From contig NZ_AP025628.1 of assembly GCF_025999835.1 (NCBI RefSeq), positions 3,100,001-3,164,000 of the forward strand: DNA of 64,000 nt. Direction: 5' to 3'. The notes beneath the pieces were generated by a model. That model was not told where the DNA came from. It saw only the letters and a list, made by a program, of their open reading frames with translations, and searched no databases. Of the stretch, positions 56,479-64,000 are shown in pieces (positions within the stretch are counted from its first letter, which is position 1; each line of letters opens with the position of its first letter). The DNA comes from Caldinitratiruptor microaerophilus. Its GTDB lineage: Bacteria > Bacillota > Sulfobacillia > Symbiobacteriales > ZC4RG38. The position numbers were made by a program, and so were the translations under genes.

Positions 56479-57780
56479 ATGGAGGGCGAGAACACCTACG
56501 CCCGCATGGCGGCCGGCCCCGGGCAGCCCGGGCCGGAGGGGGCGGAGCCGGGTGCCGTGACGGGCGCCGGGGCCGGAGAGGCGGAGCGCCTGCCGGACGA
56601 GACCCCGGGCTCCGGGGTGCCGGCGCCGGCGGCGACCGCGGATGGGGACCAGGCCCCGGCCGGGCGGCGGGACCGGGCGCGGCGGAGGCTGGCAGCCCTC
56701 GCGCTGGTGGCGCTGGGTGCCTTGGTGGGCGCGATCGCAGGAACTGCGGCGACGCTGGCGTGGATCGGTCCGGCCCGGTACCGGCCGGTGCCGCTGCCGC
56801 CGCCGGTGCCCGCCCGGCCGGTCGTGTACTCGGGTCAGGCAGACGTGGTGCAGATCTACAAGCAGGCTGCCCCGGCCGTCGTGCAGATCCTGACCCCGAC
56901 CGGCACGGGCTCGGGGTTCATCTTCGACCCTGCGGGCTACATCCTGACGAATAACCATGTCGTCGAGGGCGCCCGCACGGTGAGGGTGCTCCTGGACGAC
57001 GGGCGGGAGGTCACCGGCCGCGTCCTCGGGGTGGACCCGGGCAACGACGTGGCGGTGGTGGCCGCCCAGGCCGGTCCCGCGCCGCTGCCCACCCTGCCCC
57101 TGGGCGACTCGGACGCCGTGCAGCCGGGTGAGCCGGCGATCGCCATCGGCTTCCCGCTGGACGAGGGCAAGTCGGTCACGGCCGGGATCATCTCCGGCAC
57201 GGGCCGGGTGAGCGAGCGGGTGAACGACTGGACCCTCTCGGGCCTGATCCAGACGGACGCCGCCATCAACCCCGGCAACTCCGGCGGGCCGCTCATGAAC
57301 GCCGCCGGACAGGTGATCGGCATCAACACCCTGATTGCCAGCCCGGTGAGAGGTTTCACGGGGATCGGGTTCGCGGTGCCGATCAACGCCGTGCGCGCCG
57401 TGCTCCCGGACCTGCTGGCGGGCCGGCGCGTGGAGCACCCCTGGCTCGGGATCGGCGGCATCCCGCTGAACCCGCAGATCGCCGACGACCTCGGGCTGCA
57501 GGTGACGTCCGGCATCCTGGTCCAGAAGGTGTACCCCGGCACGGCGGCGGAGGAAGCCGGCCTGCGGCCTGCCGTCCAGCGGCCCGACGGGGAGTGGGTC
57601 GGGGGCGACGTCATCACGGCGATCGACGGGCGGGCCCTGCGGGACGTGGCGCAGCTTCAGTCGTACCTGGCCTCCCGCCGGGTCGGTGACCGGGTCCGGC
57701 TGACCGTCCGGCGCGGGGACCAGACGCTGACCGTCGAGGCGACCCTGACCGCCCGGCCGGAGCGGGAGGCGCTCCGGTAG
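56479..57780 (+). CDS. HtrA/DegP-like serine protease, membrane-anchored
   Basis: A 433-residue S1C protease. A 70-residue Gly/Ala/Pro-rich cytoplasmic part and one membrane helix (71-95) precede the trypsin-like domain with H160 (TNNHVVEG), D190 (GNDVAVV) and S268 (GNSGGPL), then one PDZ domain (from about 325). It should degrade or refold damaged exported proteins. GGGAGGTGA precedes the ATG. Bacillus has ctc here, so its place between prs and pth is unusual. Confidence 0.93.
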   Translation: MEGENTYARMAAGPGQPGPEGAEPGAVTGAGAGEAERLPDETPGSGVPAPAATADGDQAPAGRRDRARRRLAALALVALGALVGAIAGTAATLAWIGPARYRPVPLPPPVPARPVVYSGQADVVQIYKQAAPAVVQILTPTGTGSGFIFDPAGYILTNNHVVEGARTVRVLLDDGREVTGRVLGVDPGNDVAVVAAQAGPAPLPTLPLGDSDAVQPGEPAIAIGFPLDEGKSVTAGIISGTGRVSERVNDWTLSGLIQTDAAINPGNSGGPLMNAAGQVIGINTLIASPVRGFTGIGFAVPINAVRAVLPDLLAGRRVEHPWLGIGGIPLNPQIADDLGLQVTSGILVQKVYPGTAAEEAGLRPAVQRPDGEWVGGDVITAIDGRALRDVAQLQSYLASRRVGDRVRLTVRRGDQTLTVEATLTARPEREALR

Positions 57781-57811
57781 GGGGAGAGCGCGAGCGGGCA
57801 GGAGGGTGCGG

Positions 57812-58384
57812 GTGACACCGTGGATCGTGGCGGGCCTGGGGAACCCGGGCCCGCGTTACGCTCGGACGCGGCACAACGTGGGCTTCTGGGTGGTCGACCG
57901 CATCGCGGGTGACAAGGGCCTGGGGCCCTTCCGCAGCGGCCACCAGGCTCTCTACGTGGAGTGGCGCGTGGGGCAGGAGCGGGCCGTGCTCCTCAAGCCC
58001 CAGACGTTCATGAACCTGAGCGGCGAAGCCGTGGCCGCGGCGCTGCGCTGGTACAAGGCGGACGCGGAGCACCTCATCGTGATCTACGACGACATCGACC
58101 TCAAGCCGGGGCGCCTGCGCCTGCGCGAGCAGGGTTCGAGCGGGGGCCACCGCGGCGTCCAGTCCGTCATCGAGGCGGTCGGCACCTCGCGCTTCCGGCG
58201 GATCCGCATCGGGGTCGGACGCCCGGCGCCCGGGTGGGACGCCGCGGACTGGGTCCTGGCCCCCTTCGATCCGGACGACGAGGCGCGGGTCCTCGAGGCC
58301 GTCGCGCGAGCGGCGGAGGCCCTCGAAGTCGCCATCCGCCTGGGCTTCACCACGGCCATGAACCGGTTCAACGGCATAGCGTGA
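57812..58384 (+). CDS. pth: Peptidyl-tRNA hydrolase
   Basis: A 190-residue enzyme that frees tRNA from stalled peptidyl-tRNA. VAGLGNPGPRYARTRHNVGF holds the catalytic asparagine and histidine, KPQTFMNLSGEAV and DDIDLKPGRLRLR follow. GTG 57812 has GGAGGG five bases upstream; GTG 57806 overlaps that site. fin follows in the same operon. Confidence 0.96.
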   Translation: MTPWIVAGLGNPGPRYARTRHNVGFWVVDRIAGDKGLGPFRSGHQALYVEWRVGQERAVLLKPQTFMNLSGEAVAAALRWYKADAEHLIVIYDDIDLKPGRLRLREQGSSGGHRGVQSVIEAVGTSRFRRIRIGVGRPAPGWDAADWVLAPFDPDDEARVLEAVARAAEALEVAIRLGFTTAMNRFNGIA

Positions 58385-58431
58385 ACCGGCGGCGGGGGAC
58401 ACTAGCCCCGGATGGGTCGGGGGGCGGTCGG

Positions 58432-58659
58432 GTGCGCGTCGTCTATCGCTGTTCCCGGTGCGGCAGGCAGATCGCCGAGCTGCACCTGCCCGTGCTCAGC
58501 GAGGCCGCGCTGGGGCTGGACGCGTTGACCCCCGAGGAGCGCGCCGATATAATTAGCTTTGATGCGGCGGCTGAGACCGTCAGCCTGAGGTCGCTGTGCG
58601 ACCGCTGCGTCGAAGGGCTGGAGATGGATGCCCCCCTTGCCTGGCGGCGGGTCCATTGA
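58432..58659 (+). CDS. fin: Anti-sigma-F factor Fin
   Basis: A 75-residue zinc protein matching Bacillus Fin (YabK), which inhibits SigF late in the forespore so SigG can take over. CSRCGRQ and LCDRC give two CxxC pairs; LGLDALTPEERADII is the conserved centre. It lies between pth and mfd as in Bacillus. GTG 58432 follows a GGGGGG run; GTG 58381, overlapping the pth stop, is an alternative. Confidence 0.88.
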   Translation: MRVVYRCSRCGRQIAELHLPVLSEAALGLDALTPEERADIISFDAAAETVSLRSLCDRCVEGLEMDAPLAWRRVH

Positions 58660-58729
58660 CCCGCCGGGTGTCGGGCTGAACGCCGCCCTGCACGCGCCGG
58701 GTGGATCCGCGCGCAAACACGGATGTCTC

Positions 58730-58785
58730 GGGCTGTAGCCCCCGTCCTGCGGGGCTAGAGCCCCTGGGCTGTTTTGTCCAATTTT
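58730..58785 (+). terminator. Terminator after fin
   Basis: A 13-bp stem with one mismatch (58730-58742 with 58751-58763) followed by TGTTTTGTCCAATTTTT. It shows that the mfd open frame upstream of this point is not part of mfd. Confidence 0.75.
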
Positions 58786-58877
58786 TCCGATGTACCCGTA
58801 CCCCCGCCTGTACCGGGGGCATGGGCGTGTTGTGCTGCGAACCTGCCGAGCCCGCGATGAGGAGGCGCCGCACCCGG

Positions 58878-61800
58878 ATGCTGGCCGAAACCCTGCTGGA
58901 TCTTCTCCACCAGGCACCCGAGTTCCACACGCTGCTCGAAGGGCTCAAGAAGGGCTACACGGAGCAGCTCGTCTACGGACTGAGCGGCTCGATGAAGTCC
59001 TTCCTGGTGGCCGGGCTGCGGCGCGAGACGGGGCGGCCCGTGCTCGTGGTGACCAGCAGCACCCAGCAGGCGGAGCGGATGCGGGAGGACCTGGCCACCT
59101 GGCTGCCCGGCCAGGAGGCGCTGGTGTTCCCGCCGATGGAGTACGTGCCCTTCGAGGTGGTGGCCCGCAGCCCGGAGGTGGCGGGACAGCGCTTGGCCGT
59201 GCTCGAGCGGCTTGCGCTGGGCGAGAACCTCGTCGTCATCGCCCCCGCCCCGGCGCTGCTGCGCACGCTGCTCCCTCGGCGGATCTTCCAGGCGGCCCTC
59301 ACGCGGGTCCGCCTGGGCGGGGACCTCGACGTGCGGTCCTTCGCCGCGGCGCTCAGCCGTCGCGGCTACGAGCGTGTGGAGATGGTGGAGGCAGGGGGCC
59401 AGTTCGCCGTCCGCGGCGACATCCTCGACGTCTGGCCGCTGACCGCCGACTCGCCGCTGCGGATCGAGACGGAATGGGACCGCATCGCCCGCCTCACCCG
59501 TTTCGACCCCGTCTCCCAGCGCTCGACCGCCGAGGTGGAGGAGGCCCTCGTCGGCCCCGCCCGCGAGTTCATCCTGCCGGAGCAGGTGGAGGATGCGCTC
59601 GGCCGGATCCGGCAGGAACTGGAGCAGACGGTGGCACGCCTGCAGCGGCGCTACGAGCGGGAGGTGCGGCAGGCCCGCGAGAAGGCGGAGGAGTTCCTGC
59701 GCGGCGAGGGTGCCGAGCGCTTGCGGGAGACCTTCTTCAAGCCCGAGGACCTGGCTTCCCGCCTGCGCGAGCGCGTGGAGTCCCACCTCGAGAGGCTCGC
59801 GGCGGGAGTTGACTTCGAAGGCTCCGACCTGTACGCCCCCTACTTCTACCCCGAGGCGGCGACCCTCCTCGATTACTTCGCCCGCCCGCCGCTGGTGGTG
59901 GTCGACGAGCCGGCGCGCCTCCGGGAGGCGGCCACCGACCTCGACCGGCAGGGGCAGGAGCGCCAGATCACGCACCTGGAGAGGGGCGGGCTCCTCCCCG
60001 GGCAGCTCGGCCTGTACCTCTCCTACGAGGCGTTCCTGGGCCGGCTGCGCCGCTGGCAGTCGATCCACCTGAGCCTGCTGCTGCGCAAGGTCCAGGGCCT
60101 CGAGCCCCAGCACACCGTGGCGGTGACGGGCCGGCCCATGCAGGAGTTTCACGGACAGTGGCCGCTCTTCACGGAGGAGCTGAACCGCTGGCGGCAGCAG
60201 CACTACCGGGTCTTCGCCGTGGCGAGCACCACCGAGCGGCAGCAGCGGCTGAAGACCGCCCTCCTGGACTCGGGCGTGCCGCCGGCCCTGGCCGAGCCAC
60301 AGCTGAGCCTGGACGGCAACCTGGGCTGGCCGCAGCCGGCCCCCGGGCAGGTGAGCGTCGCCGCCGGCAGCCTGGAGGCGGGGTTCCTGTGGCCCGGCCT
60401 GCGGCTCGCCGTGGTCACCGACGGGGAGATCTACGGCCGGACGAAGAAGCGGCGCCGGGTGCAGCCATCCCCGGCCGGCCGGGAGGGCATGCGCCTCACC
60501 TCCTTCCAGGACCTCAACGTGGGCGACTACGTCGTCCACAAGGCCCACGGCATCGGCCGGTACCTCGGGGTCCAGTCCGAGACCATCCTGGGCGTGACCC
60601 GGGACTACATCGTGATCCAGTACGAGGGCACGGACCGGCTCAAGATCCCGACCGACCAGCTCGACCAGATCCAGAAGTACATCGGCACGGACGGACACGA
60701 ACCCCGGCTGAGCCGCCTGGGCGGCACCGAGTGGTCACGGGTCAAGGCGCGCGTCAAGGAGTCGATCCGGGAGATGGCGGCCGAGCTCCTGCGCATCCAG
60801 GCGATGCGCCAGGCGGTGCCCGGGCACGCCTTCAGCCCGGACACGCCGTGGCAGCGGGAGTTCGAGGACGCCTTCCCCTACGAGGAGACCCCGGACCAGC
60901 TGCGGGCCGCCGAGGAGATCAAGCGGGACATGGAGAAGCCGCGCCCGATGGACCGGCTCCTCCTCGGCGACGTGGGGTACGGGAAGACCGAGGTCGCGCT
61001 GCGGGCCGCCTTCAAGGCGTGCGCGGACGGCAAGCAGGTCGCCTTCCTGGTCCCCACCACCATCCTGGCCCAGCAGCACTTCGCCACCTGCACGCAGCGG
61101 TTCGCCGGCTTTCCCATCGTCGTCGACGTGCTGAACCGCTTCCGCACCCCCCGCGAGCAGCAGCAGGTGCTTGAGCGGCTCGCCCGGGGCGAGATCGACC
61201 TGATCATCGGCACCCACCGGCTCCTGAGCGACGACGTCCGCTTCAAGGACCTGGGCCTCGTCATCGTGGACGAGGAGCAGCGCTTCGGCGTCCAGCACAA
61301 GGAGAAGCTCAAGCGGCTGCGGGCGATGGTCGACGTCCTCACGCTGTCCGCCACCCCCATCCCGCGCACCCTTCACATGGCCCTGGTGGGCCTGCGGGAC
61401 ATCAGCACCATCGCCACCCCGCCCGAGGACCGGTACCCGGTGGAAACCTACGTGGCCGAGTTCGACGAGGCGCTCATCCGGGACGCCATCGAGCGCGAGC
61501 TGGCACGCGGCGGGCAGGTCTACTTCGTGCACAACCGGATCCAGACCATCGAGCGCGTCGCCGCCCGGCTGCGGGAGCTCGTCCCCGAGGCCCGCTTCGC
61601 CGTCGCCCACGGCCAGATGAAGGAGGAGAAGCTCGAGCAGGTGATGCTCGACTTCCTGGACCGGGAGTACGACGTGCTGGTGGCCACGACCATCGTCGAG
61701 TCGGGTCTGGACATCCCCAACGTGAACACGATCATCGTCAACGACGCCGACCACCTGGGCCTGGCGCAGCTGTACCAGCTGCGTGGCCGGGTCGGGCGGT

Positions 61801-62531
61801 CGAACCGGGTCGCGTACGCCTACTTCCTGTACCGCAAGGACAAGGTCCTGAGCGAGGTGGCCGAGAAGCGCCTGCAGGCGATCAAGGACTTCACTGAGCT
61901 CGGCTCCGGCTTCAAGATCGCCATGCGGGACCTCGAGATCCGGGGCGCGGGCAACATCCTGGGGCCCGAGCAGCACGGCTTCATCTTGAGCGTGGGCTTT
62001 GACCTGTACACTCAGCTCCTGGAGGAGACCATCCGCGAGCTGAAGGGCGAGGCCCCGCCGCCGCCGGAGTTCCAGCCCACCGTGGAGCTGCCGGTGGACG
62101 CCTTCCTGTCGGACCAGTACATCGCCGACCCGCGGCAGAAGATCGAGGCGTACAAGCGCATCAGCGCGATCCGGACCCTGGATGAGGCCCGCGACGTGTA
62201 CGACGAGCTGACCGACCGCTTCGGCTCCCTGCCGAAGCCGGCCGCGAACCTGCTGGCCCTGGCCCGGCTCCGGGTGCTGGCCGCGGACGCCGGGGTGACC
62301 TCGATCGCCCAGACCCGCGACCGGGTGCACTTCAAGTTCCTGATCGAACAGGGGCCGGACCGGGACGTCATCGCCGACCTCAACCGCAAGTACCGGGGGC
62401 GCCTCCAGCTGTCGGTCACGCGGCCGCCCACCCTGACCCTGCGCGCCCACGGGTTCATGCCGGAGGACGTGCTCTACGCCGCCGAGGACATCCTCACCCG
62501 GCTGGTCGAGCGCTCCCCGGCCCGGGTGTGA
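58878..62531 (+). CDS. mfd: Transcription-repair coupling factor
   Basis: A 1,217-residue ATPase that removes stalled RNA polymerase and recruits UvrA. N-terminal UvrB-like region (GLSGSMKSFLVAGL), RNA-polymerase-interaction domain (LNVGDYVVHKAHGIGRY), helicase motif I DVGYGKTEVALRAAF, DEEQ box (VIVDEEQRFGV), TATPIPRTL-like motif, QLRGRVGRS and the C-terminal TRCF domain. ATG 58878 is chosen: homologues start here and AGGAGG lies 12 bases before it; ATG 58857 is possible. Confidence 0.96.
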   Translation: MLAETLLDLLHQAPEFHTLLEGLKKGYTEQLVYGLSGSMKSFLVAGLRRETGRPVLVVTSSTQQAERMREDLATWLPGQEALVFPPMEYVPFEVVARSPEVAGQRLAVLERLALGENLVVIAPAPALLRTLLPRRIFQAALTRVRLGGDLDVRSFAAALSRRGYERVEMVEAGGQFAVRGDILDVWPLTADSPLRIETEWDRIARLTRFDPVSQRSTAEVEEALVGPAREFILPEQVEDALGRIRQELEQTVARLQRRYEREVRQAREKAEEFLRGEGAERLRETFFKPEDLASRLRERVESHLERLAAGVDFEGSDLYAPYFYPEAATLLDYFARPPLVVVDEPARLREAATDLDRQGQERQITHLERGGLLPGQLGLYLSYEAFLGRLRRWQSIHLSLLLRKVQGLEPQHTVAVTGRPMQEFHGQWPLFTEELNRWRQQHYRVFAVASTTERQQRLKTALLDSGVPPALAEPQLSLDGNLGWPQPAPGQVSVAAGSLEAGFLWPGLRLAVVTDGEIYGRTKKRRRVQPSPAGREGMRLTSFQDLNVGDYVVHKAHGIGRYLGVQSETILGVTRDYIVIQYEGTDRLKIPTDQLDQIQKYIGTDGHEPRLSRLGGTEWSRVKARVKESIREMAAELLRIQAMRQAVPGHAFSPDTPWQREFEDAFPYEETPDQLRAAEEIKRDMEKPRPMDRLLLGDVGYGKTEVALRAAFKACADGKQVAFLVPTTILAQQHFATCTQRFAGFPIVVDVLNRFRTPREQQQVLERLARGEIDLIIGTHRLLSDDVRFKDLGLVIVDEEQRFGVQHKEKLKRLRAMVDVLTLSATPIPRTLHMALVGLRDISTIATPPEDRYPVETYVAEFDEALIRDAIERELARGGQVYFVHNRIQTIERVAARLRELVPEARFAVAHGQMKEEKLEQVMLDFLDREYDVLVATTIVESGLDIPNVNTIIVNDADHLGLAQLYQLRGRVGRSNRVAYAYFLYRKDKVLSEVAEKRLQAIKDFTELGSGFKIAMRDLEIRGAGNILGPEQHGFILSVGFDLYTQLLEETIRELKGEAPPPPEFQPTVELPVDAFLSDQYIADPRQKIEAYKRISAIRTLDEARDVYDELTDRFGSLPKPAANLLALARLRVLAADAGVTSIAQTRDRVHFKFLIEQGPDRDVIADLNRKYRGRLQLSVTRPPTLTLRAHGFMPEDVLYAAEDILTRLVERSPARV

Positions 62532-62544
62532 GGGAGGGTAACGG

Positions 62545-63543
62545 GTGAAGCGCGCGTTCGGGGTCCTGCTTGCCCTCGCCGTGGCCGCCGCCCTCCTGGC
62601 CGGGTGCAAGGCGCGGCCCACCTCAGGCCCGGCGGCGGCGCCGGGGCTGCCGCCGGGCGTGGTCGCGGAGGTCGGCGACGTCCGGATCCCGGCCCAGGCT
62701 CTCGAGACCCGCCGCAAGGTCCTCACCCTCTACTACCGGGAGGAGGCGGACGAGAGCCGCCTGGTCGACGAGCTCGTCGACCAGGCCCTCCTCGTCGCCG
62801 AAGCCCGGCGGCGAGGCCTGTCCGTCTCGGAGGCGGAGGTCGAGGCCGAGCTGGCCCGCTTCGCCGGGGCCCTGGAGGCGCGCTACGGCGGCCGTGCCGA
62901 GCTCGAGGCGGCGATGAGCCAGGTGGGGCTCACGTGGGCCGACCTGCGCCGTTTCCTCCCCGACGTGCTCCTGGCCGAGCGGGCGGCCGCGGCCGTGCGC
63001 GGCGGCGTTACCGTCCCCGAGGCAGATCTTGAGGAGTTCTACGAGGAGAACAAGGCGCGCCTCTACACCTTCACCGACGACGTGGTGCGCCTGCGCCACA
63101 TCCTGGTCCCCCCGGAGGCGCGCGATCGGGCCGGCGACGTTCTCCGCCGCGCGCGGGCAGGGGAGGACTTCGCCGCGCTCGCCCGGGAGTTCTCTGCCGA
63201 CCCCGCCAGCCGGGATCACGGCGGCGACCTGGGCTACCTGCGGCGCGCCGACATGGACCCGGACATGGCCGCGGTCGCGTTCGCCCTCATGCCCGGCGAG
63301 GTGGGCGGGCCGGTGAAGAGCGAGTTCGGCTGGCACATTATCAAGGTGGATGAGCGCCGCCCGCCCGGCACGGTCCCCTTTGCCGAGGCCCGGTCGGACG
63401 TCGTGCGGCGCCTCCTGCCGGCTCGCCAGGCCGAGGCGCTCCGCAAGTGGCTCGAAGAGCAGCGCGCGGCGGTGCCGATCCGGCGGGCGACCCCCGCCCC
63501 GGGAGAGACGGCGCCCAGGCGACAGAACGGTGGAAAGGGTTAA
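62545..63543 (+). CDS. PrsA-like lipoprotein peptidyl-prolyl isomerase
   Basis: A 332-residue foldase outside the membrane. Lipobox LLAGC in the first 25 residues, a SurA-N-like helical part (about 40-160), then a parvulin domain (RLRHILVPPEARD to EFGWHIIKVDERRP). It helps exported proteins fold and may assist the Tat- and Sec-exported proteins of this strain. GGGAGGGTAAC precedes the GTG. It stands between mfd and spoVT, where Bacillus has spoVT directly. Confidence 0.92.
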   Translation: MKRAFGVLLALAVAAALLAGCKARPTSGPAAAPGLPPGVVAEVGDVRIPAQALETRRKVLTLYYREEADESRLVDELVDQALLVAEARRRGLSVSEAEVEAELARFAGALEARYGGRAELEAAMSQVGLTWADLRRFLPDVLLAERAAAAVRGGVTVPEADLEEFYEENKARLYTFTDDVVRLRHILVPPEARDRAGDVLRRARAGEDFAALAREFSADPASRDHGGDLGYLRRADMDPDMAAVAFALMPGEVGGPVKSEFGWHIIKVDERRPPGTVPFAEARSDVVRRLLPARQAEALRKWLEEQRAAVPIRRATPAPGETAPRRQNGGKG

Positions 63544-63569
63544 CGGCCCAGTAGCATCCCCGCCAGAAT

Positions 63570-63600
63570 TGAATACGAATGTAAGGGCTGCTATATACTA
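63570..63600 (+). promoter_or_regulatory. SigG-type promoter of spoVT
   Basis: TGAATA (63570-63575), 18 bases, TATACTA (63594-63600) match the forespore sigma-G pattern (TGAATA / CATACTA) at all but one position. Bacillus spoVT is known to be SigG-dependent, which supports the reading. Confidence 0.75.
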
Positions 63601-63642
63601 TCATCGCCGAGCCGGTGTGAGGTGACGAAGGAGGGTTGGGAG

Positions 63643-64000
63643 ATGAAGGCCACAGGCATCGTCAGGCGCATCGATGACCTCGGCCGGGTCGTGATTCCGA
63701 AGGAGATCCGACGCACCCTGCGGATCCGGGAAGGCGATCCCCTGGAGATCTTTGTCGACCGCGACGGCGAGGTGATCCTGAAGAAGTACTCCCCCATCGG
63801 GGAGCTGGGGGATTTCGCCAAGGAGTACGCCGATTCCCTGTACGAGACCACGGGCCACATCGCCCTGATCGCGGACCGCGACACGGTCATCGCCGTGGCC
63901 GGCGCGCCGAAGAAGGAGTTCATGAACAAGCCGATCGGCTCCATGGTCGAGCGGGTGATGGAGGACCGGAAGTCCATCCTCGTCAACCGGCCCGGGGAGC
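63643..64000 (+). CDS. spoVT: Stage V sporulation protein T, cut by the window end
   Basis: The first 119 residues are seen. TGIVRRIDDLGRVVIPKEIR is the AbrB-type DNA-binding domain, LRIREGDPLEIFV follows, and a GAF-like domain begins after residue 55 (ETTGHIALIADRDTVIAVAG). SpoVT tunes SigG-dependent genes in the forespore. GAAGGAGGGT precedes the ATG. Confidence 0.96.
   Translation, partial: MKATGIVRRIDDLGRVVIPKEIRRTLRIREGDPLEIFVDRDGEVILKKYSPIGELGDFAKEYADSLYETTGHIALIADRDTVIAVAGAPKKEFMNKPIGSMVERVMEDRKSILVNRPGE

Overview
This window comes from the chromosome of a very GC-rich, endospore-forming Firmicute. The evidence is a Bacillus-type order of housekeeping genes (tmk-darA-holB-ricT-rsmI-abrB-metG-tatD, rsmA-veg-ispE, purR-spoVG-glmU-prs-pth-fin-mfd-spoVT), a T-box leader, AGGAGG-type ribosome binding sites, many GTG/TTG starts, and sporulation genes (spoVG, fin, spoVT). 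The 16S gene and the Mo-enzyme operon fit a Symbiobacterium/Caldinitratiruptor-like lineage, but species cannot be fixed from reading alone.

Layout. 1-6.4 kb: the tail of an upstream gene, then a glyoxylate/glycerate cluster: aldehyde dehydrogenase, IclR-type regulator (convergent), glyoxylate carboligase, hydroxypyruvate isomerase and tartronate semialdehyde reductase. Together these turn two glyoxylates into glycerate. 6.4-11.8 kb: one rRNA operon (16S-23S-5S, no tRNA in the spacers) with a consensus promoter. 11.8-17.4 kb: a decay and insertion zone. A lipoprotein gene with Asp-box repeats is split by a 3,588-bp transposon (12606-16193) that has 35-bp inverted ends and a 7-bp target duplication. 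It carries a zinc-ribbon/helix-turn-helix protein, a DDE transposase, an AAA ATPase and a small unknown protein. Fragments of a TPR-like gene and a Uma2-type nuclease gene flank it. 17.4-20.9 kb: a two-gene 2-oxoacid:ferredoxin oxidoreductase in fused form (gamma-delta and alpha-beta).

20.9-36.6 kb: replication and translation core. It holds a DnaD-like protein and helicase loader, an Orn/Lys/Arg decarboxylase-like protein, tmk, the c-di-AMP receptor darA, holB, ricT, rsmI, abrB on the other strand, a Met T-box and metG, tatD, a 3D-domain cell-wall protein, rsmA, a YkuK-like protein, veg and ispE. 36.6-50.4 kb: material lying between ispE and purR that is absent from this interval in Bacillus. 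It comprises a sensor kinase/response regulator pair, an exported type II DMSO-reductase-family molybdoenzyme operon (alpha, beta, TorD-like chaperone, heme-b gamma, membrane protein, Mrp/NBP35 ATPase, and a 96-residue leader gene), and an ADP-forming acyl-CoA synthetase on the opposite strand. 50.5-64 kb: the core order resumes with a nucleotidyltransferase, purR, threonine ammonia-lyase, spoVG, glmU, prs, an HtrA-like protease, pth, fin, mfd, a PrsA-like foldase and the start of spoVT behind a SigG-like promoter.

The points most worth a second look are the transposon (exact ends, an interrupted gene that would be restored in frame, a possible CTG start, and accessory proteins of unknown role), a glyoxylate carboligase carrying the glutamate that the E. 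coli enzyme lacks, and the molybdoenzyme operon of unknown substrate.
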